DNA of 64,000 nt from contig CAISIK010000122.1 in NCBI GenBank assembly GCA_903885375.1, forward strand, positions 23,931 to 87,930, in the 5' to 3' direction. Numbering within the stretch: position 1 is the stretch's first letter; each line of letters starts with the position of its first letter. This DNA is from an uncultured Pseudomonadota bacterium. GTDB lineage: Bacteria; Myxococcota_A; UBA796; SXON01. The notes beneath the pieces were generated by a model. It worked only from the letters and a program-made list of their open reading frames with translations. It ran no database searches and was not told the origin of the DNA. Of this stretch, positions 25,252 through 32,592 are shown piece by piece. Made by a program: the position numbers and the translations under genes.

Positions 25252-26389
25252 CTTCCCCGTGCACGGCAGCTCGCGTCGCCTCCCCGCGCCCGAGGACATG
25301 CCAGAGCTGCCTCCGGAGTCGGCGGGGCGGGCGGTGTGGATTCCGTCGCTCGTCGATGTGCAGTGCGAGCCGGGGTTCCCCGGCTTCCCGGTTCGCGAGA
25401 ACGCCACGAGCCTGGCGGCCGCCGCGCGCGCCGGCGGCTTCGGCGACCTGCTCCTGAGCCCCCGGGTGGACCCGGTGATGGACACACCCGAGCAGCTGTC
25501 ACGCCCCGCCGCCCTCACGGGGGGGCCGCGCCTCCACTTCGCGGCGGCGCTCACGACCGGCCTGCTCGGCGCCGAGCTCACCGAGGTGGGCCTGCTCAAG
25601 CGGGCGGGCGCGGTTGCGCTCAGCGATGGCGGGCTCCCTGTGGCCGACAGCGTCGTGCTGCGCAACGCCATGGAGTACGCCGCGGAGTTCGACCTCCTCG
25701 TGGTCATCCGCCCGGCCGACCCCGCGCTCGACCGCATCGGCGTGGCCAACGACTCGCCGGTGGCGTGCCGCCTCGGGCTCCGCGGCAACCCGGCCTCCAC
25801 CGAGGAGATCGGCACCGCCCGCGCCATCGCGCTGTGCCGGGCCACCGGCGCCCGGGTGCACCTCACCCACCTCGGCACCCGCCGCGCCGTCGAGGCGCTC
25901 GCCGCCGCCGTGGCCGAGGGCCTCCCCATCACCGGGAGCGCCGCCGCTCGGAGCCTGCTCCTCGACGAGGAGGCGCTCGACGATGGCCGGTACGACACGC
26001 GCCTCCGCCTCCACCCCCCGCTGCGGACGGCCGTCGACCGCGCGGCGCTCGTGGCCGCGGTGCGCGCCGGCACGCTCCTGCTCGCCGCCGACCACCAGCC
26101 GCGGGCGCCGGAGGAGAAGGAGCACGAATTCGAGCGCGCCGTTCCGGGTTCGGCGGGGCTCCGCTCGGCCTTCGGCGCGGCGATGCGCGCGCTGGGCGAC
26201 CTCGACGTGGTCATCCGCGCCCTCTCCACCGCGCCGGCGTCGCTCTTGCGGTTGGAGCCGCTCGGCTGGGCGCTGGTTGATCCCGCCGCCGATGCGGTCC
26301 TCGCCCACGAACGCGGCGTCGCTGCCGACGCGCTCGAGGGCCACCTCCTGCGGGGGAGGGTGCTCGCAACGCTCCCGCCGGATAGGTAA
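25241..26389 (+). CDS. pyrC': Dihydroorotase-like pseudoenzyme, structural partner of ATCase
   Basis: A 382-residue homologue of dihydroorotase lacking the catalytic metal site. The family block PGLVDMHVHLREPG reads PSLVDVQCEPGFPG, so the two metal His are Gln41 and Glu43 and the substrate Arg is Gly45. The HCED block reads IRPAD and the PHHL block AARS, while ADHQPR keeps the catalytic-position Asp. This is the condition of Pseudomonas PyrC', which scaffolds ATCase dodecamers without DHOase activity. ATG 25241 follows AGGAGGG by 8 nt and overlaps pyrB by 11 bases. An active pyrC must lie elsewhere. The pseudoenzyme call rests on visible residues; the scaffold role is by analogy. Confidence 0.85.
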   Translation: MHRDFPVHGSSRRLPAPEDMPELPPESAGRAVWIPSLVDVQCEPGFPGFPVRENATSLAAAARAGGFGDLLLSPRVDPVMDTPEQLSRPAALTGGPRLHFAAALTTGLLGAELTEVGLLKRAGAVALSDGGLPVADSVVLRNAMEYAAEFDLLVVIRPADPALDRIGVANDSPVACRLGLRGNPASTEEIGTARAIALCRATGARVHLTHLGTRRAVEALAAAVAEGLPITGSAAARSLLLDEEALDDGRYDTRLRLHPPLRTAVDRAALVAAVRAGTLLLAADHQPRAPEEKEHEFERAVPGSAGLRSAFGAAMRALGDLDVVIRALSTAPASLLRLEPLGWALVDPAADAVLAHERGVAADALEGHLLRGRVLATLPPDR

Positions 26390-26394
26390 GAGGG

Positions 26395-26874
26395 ATGTCC
26401 GAACGATTTCTCATGACGCCGGCGGGGTACCAGAAGGTGCTCGCCGACCTCAACCTCCACCGCAAGGTCTTGCGCCCCCAGAACATCGTGGCCCTCGAAG
26501 AGGCTCGCGCCCACGGTGATTTGAGCGAAAACGCCGAATACGACGCTGCGAAGGACCGCCAGTCCCACATCGAGGGCCGCATCAAGGACCTCGAAGCGAA
26601 GGTGTCGCTCGCCCAGGTGATCGACATCACCACGCTCCCCGTGTCGAGTCGCGTCATCTTCGGCACCACCGTCGAGCTCGAGGACGAGGACACCGGCGAG
26701 GCCCTGACCTACCGCATCGTCGGCATGGAAGAGGCCGACGTGAAGCAGGGCTGCATCAGCTACACCTCCCCCATCGGCAAGGCCGTTCTCGGGCGTTCCG
26801 TGGGGGATTCGGTGCGATTCGAAACCCCAAAGGGCACCAGAAGCCTTACGATCAACGCCGTACATTACCGATAG
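26395..26874 (+). CDS. greA: Transcription elongation factor GreA
   Basis: A 159-residue cleavage-stimulating factor for backtracked RNA polymerase. The N-terminal coiled coil carries the acidic tip in DLSENAEYDAAKDRQ, essential for transcript cleavage. The C-terminal FKBP-like domain has SPIGKAVLGRSVGD. Length and motifs are canonical. It starts 5 nt after pyrC' and may be co-transcribed with it. ATG 26395 is the family start. Confidence 0.96.
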   Translation: MSERFLMTPAGYQKVLADLNLHRKVLRPQNIVALEEARAHGDLSENAEYDAAKDRQSHIEGRIKDLEAKVSLAQVIDITTLPVSSRVIFGTTVELEDEDTGEALTYRIVGMEEADVKQGCISYTSPIGKAVLGRSVGDSVRFETPKGTRSLTINAVHYR

Positions 26875-26882
26875 GCGCCCAA

Positions 26883-29594
26883 GTGAACCCCACCGCTGTG
26901 GATGCGCTCGACGTACTCGGTCGCACCCTGAACTTCCTCCTCCGCGATCCCTCCACCAGCCTGGTGCGGACCCGCTTCGTGGAGAGTACCCTCACCCCGT
27001 GGGCGGCTCGCCTCGGCGGGGCCGTGCCCGAGGAGCTGAGCGACGATGTGGTGGCGGTTCGTGTGGCCCTCGCCGGGTTCGACGACTCCGAGCTGCAGGA
27101 CCGCCTCGAGCGCACGCGTGCCATGGCGGCGCTCGTGGAGCGGGTGCGCTCCCGGATCGGCGAGGCCGTGCCCCGCGGGCACGAAGTGCTCGCCGTCCTT
27201 CTCCCGGCCGGCATCGCGACCGACCTTCCGCCCGTCACGCCCCGCGTAGAGCTGCCGCCGGCCCCCGTCATCGATCTCACCGGCACCGCCCCCTGGCCCG
27301 AAGAGGTCGCGGCCGAGGCTGCCAGCGCAGAGGCCGCTGCGCCCACCGGCGCGCCCGCGCCCGGCGGGCGAGGGCGTCACGGCCGGGATCGTTCCCGCCG
27401 GAGCCCCGAGGTGGAGGCTCCCCCCGCGGCACCGATTGAGCCGCCGCCCCCGCCCGTGGTGGTGGCCCCGCCGCCGCCCCCGCCGCCCCCGCCGCCGCTC
27501 CATGCGCTCGGCGCACCGGAAGGCAGCGGCGCCACGCTCGCCACCCTCGGCGCCACCGCCGAGGAGGTGGAGAAGTTCGCGGCGCACGAAGTCAACAGCA
27601 TCGCCGAGCTCCTGCTGCTCGCGCCCGCGGCCCTGGATCGCGCCGGGGAGCGCCTGGTCGACGGCGTGCCGCCCGAGGGTCCCGTTCTGCTCCGCGGCCG
27701 GGTGTCCCGCCGCTTCACCCGCCTCACCCCCACCGCGCATCGTTTCGAGCTCACGCTCCACACCGACCGCGGCGAGGTCGTCTGCCGTTGGTTCGGCCAG
27801 GTCCCCCCGGAGGTGCTCGGCACTCGCTCGGGCAGCACGCTCGGGCTCGTCGGCCGGTACGAGGCCGATGAGGGCGTTTCGGTGCTCTACGAGGCCGAGC
27901 CCCTCGGGGTGGATGGCCGCGGGGGCGACTGGCTGCCGCGCTACGAAATCCCCGGCGTGGCCGATACCCGCACCCGCGAGCTGATGCGTGCCGCGCTCCG
28001 CACCGTGGAAGGCGTGCTCGCCGAACACCTCCCGCCCGAGGTGATCGAGCGCCACAAGCTCACGCCCCTCCCCCTCGCCTTGCGTGACGTGCACTTCCCC
28101 AGCAACGTCCAGCGCAAGGGCCGGTTGCGGCTCGCGTTCGATGAGCTGTTCCAGGTCCAGCTCGGCCTCGCGCTGCTCCGTGCCCCCGAGCGTCGCGAGC
28201 GCGGCACCGCCCACAGCGTCCAGCATGGCCTCACCAGCCGCGCGCTGGCGCTCAGCGGCTGGCAGTTCAACGATGGCCAGGAGGCCGTTTTCGACACCAT
28301 CCGTCGTGACCTTCGCCGCGGCGTTCCCATGGAGCGCCTCATCCAGGGTGATGTGGGCAGCGGCAAGGGCGCCGTGGTGCGCGCGGCCATGACGGTGATC
28401 GCCGAGGAGAAGCAGCAGGTCTTCTTCTGCGCGGCCGACTCGCTGGCCGCCGAGCATCACCACCTCTTCGCCGCCGAATGGTGGCGCTCCATCGGCATCG
28501 AGCCCCTGCTCCTGCTCGGGCCGCCCACGCGTGCGCAGGCGGAGGCCATCCACAAGGGCGAAACGCTCGTCATCTACGGCACCGCTGCGCTCCTCGAGAG
28601 CCCCCCCCAGGTGCGGAAGTTGGGGCTCGTGGTGGTGGAGCAGTCCGGCACCTTCGGCCCGCCGGACCTCTCCCGGCTCGACACCGGCGGCATCCGTCCC
28701 GATCTGCTCGTGGTCACGCCCACGCCCGTGCCCGCGCTCGTGGCGATGACGGTGTACAGCCAGCTCACGATGAGCGTGGTCAGCAAGCCCGCCATGCACC
28801 GGGTGGACACTCGGGTGCTCGCCCCCGCCCAGCGTGATGAGGCCTACGCCGCCGCTCGCGAGGCCCTCGCGGCCGGCCGTCAGGTCATTCTCGTGTTCCC
28901 CTTCCGCTCCGGCCGCACCGACCTGCTGAGCCCCTCCGAGGCGCGGCGCATGGCGGAGGTGCTCACCCAGCAGCAGCTCCCGGGCGCCCGCATCTCGCTC
29001 TTCTCGGGCGGGCTCACCCCCACCGAGCGGTTCCGCGCCTACGACGACTTCCAGCACCGCCGCTGCGATGTGCTCCTCGCCACCACGGCCTTCGAAGAAG
29101 GCCCGATCGTGCCGAACGCCTCCGTCATCATCGCGGAATACGCCGAGGGCTACGATCTGGTGCGCCTCCACCGCCTTCGCAACCACATCGCGAACGGCTG
29201 GGTGCCCGGCAAGTGTTTCTTCGTGCAGAGCGACGATGCGCCGGCCGAAGCCGCCGCGCGCCTCGAGCTCGTGGCCACCGAAGACGATGGCTTCCGCGTG
29301 GCCGACCTCGACCTCGGCCAGCGCGGCGTGGCCGCCGCCCTCGGCGAAAACGCCGACGTCCCCCGGTTCACGTGGGCCGACCCCGCGCAGGACCGTGAAA
29401 TGCTCACCAAGGCGCGGCAGGAGGCGTTCAAGCTCCTCTCGCTCGACCCCGGCCTGCGTCGCCGCCAGAACCGACCCTTGCTGAACCTCGTCCGCATGCG
29501 TTTCGGCGAGGAGCCGCAAACCCAGGACGGCCCTCCGCCCCCGCCGGTCGGGGGGGACGGGGGCTCCCGTCGTCGCCGCCGTCGCCGGAGGTAG
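26883..29594 (+). CDS. RecG-like helicase homologue with degenerate ATPase motifs
   Basis: A 903-residue protein whose residues ~215-850 follow the RecG plan: wedge/OB-fold region, then two helicase lobes. The catalytic motifs are altered. Walker A is GDVGSGKG (Gly496 for the Thr of GKT). Motif II is VVEQSGTFG where RecG has IDEQHRFG (Val585 for Asp, Ser588 for His). The motif VI region is RLRNHIANG rather than LRGRVGRG. ATTAFEEGPIVPNA still marks the family. A Pro-rich spacer (~180-207, runs of up to ten Pro) separates a ~150-residue N-terminal domain of unknown type, and the C-terminus ends in eight Arg. It probably binds branched DNA without ATP-driven unwinding. It is followed 1 nt later by the START-like gene. 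Confidence 0.8.
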   Translation: MNPTAVDALDVLGRTLNFLLRDPSTSLVRTRFVESTLTPWAARLGGAVPEELSDDVVAVRVALAGFDDSELQDRLERTRAMAALVERVRSRIGEAVPRGHEVLAVLLPAGIATDLPPVTPRVELPPAPVIDLTGTAPWPEEVAAEAASAEAAAPTGAPAPGGRGRHGRDRSRRSPEVEAPPAAPIEPPPPPVVVAPPPPPPPPPPLHALGAPEGSGATLATLGATAEEVEKFAAHEVNSIAELLLLAPAALDRAGERLVDGVPPEGPVLLRGRVSRRFTRLTPTAHRFELTLHTDRGEVVCRWFGQVPPEVLGTRSGSTLGLVGRYEADEGVSVLYEAEPLGVDGRGGDWLPRYEIPGVADTRTRELMRAALRTVEGVLAEHLPPEVIERHKLTPLPLALRDVHFPSNVQRKGRLRLAFDELFQVQLGLALLRAPERRERGTAHSVQHGLTSRALALSGWQFNDGQEAVFDTIRRDLRRGVPMERLIQGDVGSGKGAVVRAAMTVIAEEKQQVFFCAADSLAAEHHHLFAAEWWRSIGIEPLLLLGPPTRAQAEAIHKGETLVIYGTAALLESPPQVRKLGLVVVEQSGTFGPPDLSRLDTGGIRPDLLVVTPTPVPALVAMTVYSQLTMSVVSKPAMHRVDTRVLAPAQRDEAYAAAREALAAGRQVILVFPFRSGRTDLLSPSEARRMAEVLTQQQLPGARISLFSGGLTPTERFRAYDDFQHRRCDVLLATTAFEEGPIVPNASVIIAEYAEGYDLVRLHRLRNHIANGWVPGKCFFVQSDDAPAEAAARLELVATEDDGFRVADLDLGQRGVAAALGENADVPRFTWADPAQDREMLTKARQEAFKLLSLDPGLRRRQNRPLLNLVRMRFGEEPQTQDGPPPPPVGGDGGSRRRRRRRR

Positions 29595-29595
29595 C

Positions 29596-30024
29596 ATGCC
29601 CGCCGCCCATCGCAGCATCCTGGTCAAGGTCCCGCCCGATCGGCTCATGGCGGTGATCACCGACTTTGCCGCCTACCCGCGGTTCCTCCCCGAGATGGAG
29701 GAGGCCACGGTCGTGCGTCAGGATGGGGATGTCTGGGTGGTGAAGTTCGCGGTGCGGGTGGTGCGTCGCCTCGAGTACACCCTCCGCCTCGAGCGGCTCA
29801 CCCCCACGCGCCTGCGCTGGTCGCTGGTGGAGGGCATGTTCAAGGCCAACAACGGCGGGTGGGATCTCACCCCCGTCGCCGACGGCGCCCAAACGCAGGC
29901 AGAGTACGACATCGCGCTGGAGATCGGCATGTTCGTGCCGGGCAGCGTCTTGAAGACCCTGGTGGAGTCGAGCCTGCCCGCCACGCTGGAGGCGTTTCGT
30001 CGCGAGGCCGAGGCGCGCGGCTGA
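29596..30024 (+). CDS. SRPBCC (START-like, Coq10/RatA-type) protein
   Basis: A 142-residue helix-grip protein. The N-terminal VPPDRLMAVITDFAAYPRFLP and the FKANNGGWDLTP and LEIGMFVPGSVLKTLVE blocks match the polyketide cyclase/Coq10/RatA branch of the SRPBCC superfamily, which binds hydrophobic ligands such as quinones or lipids in a central cavity. ATG 29596 follows the RecG-like stop by 1 nt, so the two are co-transcribed, and a glycosyltransferase gene follows after 3 nt. The ligand is unknown. Confidence 0.8.
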   Translation: MPAAHRSILVKVPPDRLMAVITDFAAYPRFLPEMEEATVVRQDGDVWVVKFAVRVVRRLEYTLRLERLTPTRLRWSLVEGMFKANNGGWDLTPVADGAQTQAEYDIALEIGMFVPGSVLKTLVESSLPATLEAFRREAEARG

Positions 30025-30027
30025 GGG

Positions 30028-31005
30028 GTGCGCGCAAGCTGGCTCATCCCGGTCCGCAACGGCGCCCAGTGGCTCGGGGAGGCCGTGGTTTCGGCCCTCG
30101 CCGACTCCGAACCCACCGACGAGCTCCTCGTCATTGACGACGGCAGCACCGACAGCCCGGCGCGGGTGCTCCCCGATGATCCGCGCGTCCGGCTCCTGAC
30201 CCAGCCCCCCCGCGGCATCGTCGCCGCGTTGGAGAACGGGCGGGCCCACGCGCGCAACCCGTTGCTCGCGCGGCTCGACTGCGATGACCTCGTGCTGCCT
30301 GGCCGCCTGCGCGCCCAGCGCGTGATGTTCGACGATCCGCAGATCGTGGCGGTGGGCGGGCAGGCGCGCGCCATCGCCGACTCGGGCCATGTTCCCGAAG
30401 GCATGGCCCGCTACGTCCAGTGGGTGAACAGCGTGGAGCACCCCGTTCGGGAGCTCCTCGTGGAGAGCCCGATGTTCCACCCGGCCACCACGCTTCGGGC
30501 CAGCGCGGTGGCGGCCATCGGCGGATACCGGGAGGGCCCCTTCCCCGAGGACTACGACCTGTTCCTGCGCCTGCAGGGCGCAGGCGGGCGCCTCTACAAC
30601 CTCCGCCGCGAGGTGCTCGCCTGGCGGGATCGGCCCGGCCGCCTCACCCGCACCGACCCCCGCTACGCGCGCACCGCCTTCCTGCCGCTCAAGCAGGACT
30701 GGCTCGCCGCGGGCCCCCTGTCCCGCCCTCGGCGGGTGGTCCTCTGGGGCGCGAACCGGGCCGGCCGCCCCTGGACGCCCTGGCTCATCGCGCAGGGCCA
30801 CGATGTGCCCTTCGTGGTGGACATCGGCCCCTTCACGAGTCGCCACGGCAGGCCCGTCCTGCCGCCCGAGGCCATCGTCGACGCCCGGTTCGATCTGCTG
30901 CTGGTCGCGGTGGGCAAGCGTGGCGCGCGCCACTCGATCCGCGAGGACATCGCCCGGCTGCGACCCGACCTCGAGGAGGGGCGGGACTGGTTCGCGCTCG
31001 CCTGA
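30028..31005 (+). CDS. Family 2 glycosyltransferase with C-terminal Rossmann-like domain
   Basis: A 325-residue two-domain protein. Residues 1-~215 form a GT-A domain with IPVRNGAQWLGEAV, LVIDDGSTD and the DxD-type motif RLDCDDLVLPGR; FPEDYDLFLRL supplies the acceptor-site ED. The C-terminal ~90 residues begin VVLWGANRAGRPWTPWL, a GxGxxG-like nucleotide-binding turn, and continue as a small Rossmann-like domain with no known function in this setting. The start is GTG 30028. The stop is separated by only two bases from the stop of the convergent gene. The sugar donor is not inferable. Confidence 0.8.
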   Translation: MRASWLIPVRNGAQWLGEAVVSALADSEPTDELLVIDDGSTDSPARVLPDDPRVRLLTQPPRGIVAALENGRAHARNPLLARLDCDDLVLPGRLRAQRVMFDDPQIVAVGGQARAIADSGHVPEGMARYVQWVNSVEHPVRELLVESPMFHPATTLRASAVAAIGGYREGPFPEDYDLFLRLQGAGGRLYNLRREVLAWRDRPGRLTRTDPRYARTAFLPLKQDWLAAGPLSRPRRVVLWGANRAGRPWTPWLIAQGHDVPFVVDIGPFTSRHGRPVLPPEAIVDARFDLLLVAVGKRGARHSIREDIARLRPDLEEGRDWFALA

Positions 31006-31007
31006 GC

Positions 31008-31463
31008 TCAGCGCGCGGCGAGCGCCACGAAGAGGTGATCTCCGCAGTCGAGGACCACCCCGGCGCCGTAGTCGCGAAGCCCCAGCCCCACCCCGCCGTA
31101 GCGGATGCAGGCGAGCTTCCAGCTCGCACGCGCGGAGTTGTGCTGGAGGACGGCGAGCTCCGCCGGCGTGAACAGCACGTCGGCGATGTCGTCGGCCACC
31201 CAGTGCGCCCGCGGGCCGAGCGGCGCGCCGAGCGTTTCCTCGAGCCAGGGCGCCGCGCCGCCGGGCACGGAAACCCACGCGACAACGCGCGCGTCGCCCC
31301 GACCGCCGCCCACCCGATCGGCATCCCCGGCCTGCGTGAGCCAGCGCGCCGCCTCGGCGTTCGGCGGCAACCGGGTGCGTTCCGCCAGGCCCGGCAGGTC
31401 CTCGCGAAGGGTCCCGGCCGGCGGCTCTCCCATGGAACAGGCGAGGGCGAGCCAGGGGGTCAA
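31008..31463 (-). CDS. Putative lipoprotein coupled to murG
   Basis: A 151-residue protein of unknown family. TTG 31463 gives MTPWLALAC, a lipobox with Cys at residue 9, and overlaps the murG stop in a TTGA, the minus-strand equivalent of an ATGA junction. The alternative ATG 31433 would start just after the Cys and lose the signal. The body is compact with Trp-rich segments (RARWLTQAG-like, WVADDIADVLFT, RASWKLACIRYGG). Context with murG suggests an envelope role, but nothing confirms it. Confidence 0.55.
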   Translation of the reverse strand: MTPWLALACSMGEPPAGTLREDLPGLAERTRLPPNAEAARWLTQAGDADRVGGGRGDARVVAWVSVPGGAAPWLEETLGAPLGPRAHWVADDIADVLFTPAELAVLQHNSARASWKLACIRYGGVGLGLRDYGAGVVLDCGDHLFVALAAR

Positions 31464-32548
31464 GCGGGCGCGCGCTCCAGGATCAGGCCGGCGATGGCCT
31501 CGGCCACGTCGGCGCGGGCGAGCGAGCGCGCGGCCTTCGACATCGCCGACAGCGCCGCGCGGTCGCCCAGCAGGCGGCGGAGCTCCCCGGCCACCGCCGT
31601 GGGATCGAGTCCCTTCTCCACGACCACGCGCGCCGCCCCCGCCGCTTCCAGCCCGCGGGCGTTGGCCTCCTGATGGTTGTCGGTCACGTTGGGCGAGGGC
31701 ACCAGCACGGAAGGTTTGCCCACCGCGCAGAGCTCGGCGAGCGTGCTGCTGCCGGCGCGGGCGAGCACGAGGTCGGCCACGGCGAATGCATCGCCCATCT
31801 GGTCCTCGTAGCCGCGCACCTCCACGTGCCGGCGCGCCTCGGGGGCCAGGGCATCGTAGGCCGCCCGGACCTCGTCGAAGTAGCGCGGACCGGTGAGGTG
31901 GAGGATGGCGTACTCGCGCTCCGGGTCGGCCGCTGCGGCGAGCGCGACCGCGTTGATGGTGGCGGCGCCGAGGGAGCCGCCCACCACGAGGAGCACCGGG
32001 CGACCGGCGGGGAGGCCGTACTTCTCGCTGCTCCCGGACAGGATCCGGGCATTGACGGGACAGCCCACGGTGACCATTTCCGCGCCGCCGGGAAGGTGCT
32101 TGCGGGTGGCCTCGTAGGTGAGGAGCACGAGGCGGCTCACCCGCGCGCAGAGGCGGTTGGCGAGCCCGGGCGACACATTGCTCTCGTGGATGACCGCCGG
32201 CAAGCCCAGCGACCACGCCGCGAGCACGGTGGGCGCCATCACGTAGCCCCCCACTCCGAGCACGAGCGTGGCGCCGTCGGCCTTGAGCAGGCGCCGCGCG
32301 GACCACGTGGCCGCGAGCAACGCGAACGCGAACTTCACCTTCGCGAGGAGCCCGCTGCGGGGGAAGGGCACGCCCTCGACCGCGCGAAACCGGTAGCCCC
32401 GCTGGGGCGCGACCCGGCCTTCGAGCCGAGCGCCATCGCCGTAGTAGGCCACCTCGTGGCCACGGGCGCGAAGCGCATCGCCCATGGCCAGGGCAGGGTA
32501 GACGTGGCCGCCGGTGCCGCCGCCCGCGAGGATGACCGTATGGGGCAT
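31460..32548 (-). CDS. murG: UDP-GlcNAc:lipid I N-acetylglucosaminyltransferase
   Basis: Makes lipid II from lipid I at the inner membrane face in peptidoglycan synthesis. The N-terminal lipid-site G-loop is LAGGGTGGHVYPAL. GGSLGAATIN marks the second G-loop, and ARAGSSTLAEL with PNVTDNHQEANA forms the UDP-GlcNAc site. 362 residues, standard. ATG 32548 places the G-loop at the N-terminus; the frame is open for 11 more codons upstream but without family similarity. The gene sits outside a dcw (division and cell wall) cluster, coupled only to a small lipoprotein gene. Confidence 0.95.
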   Translation of the reverse strand: MPHTVILAGGGTGGHVYPALAMGDALRARGHEVAYYGDGARLEGRVAPQRGYRFRAVEGVPFPRSGLLAKVKFAFALLAATWSARRLLKADGATLVLGVGGYVMAPTVLAAWSLGLPAVIHESNVSPGLANRLCARVSRLVLLTYEATRKHLPGGAEMVTVGCPVNARILSGSSEKYGLPAGRPVLLVVGGSLGAATINAVALAAAADPEREYAILHLTGPRYFDEVRAAYDALAPEARRHVEVRGYEDQMGDAFAVADLVLARAGSSTLAELCAVGKPSVLVPSPNVTDNHQEANARGLEAAGAARVVVEKGLDPTAVAGELRRLLGDRAALSAMSKAARSLARADVAEAIAGLILERAPA

Positions 32549-32592
32549 CCGCGAATGTAGCCCGACGGGGCCGCGGGCCATAGGGCGCCACG

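Noticed and set aside
26868..26876. GATAGG just before the RecG-like gene, resembling the KWTAGMC box
   Set aside because: It is the CGA-TAG end of greA; Arg followed by a TAG stop creates this string by chance, so it was not counted as promoter evidence.
31003..31010. TGAGCTCA palindrome
   Set aside because: It is formed by two convergent stop codons two bases apart and needs no further explanation.
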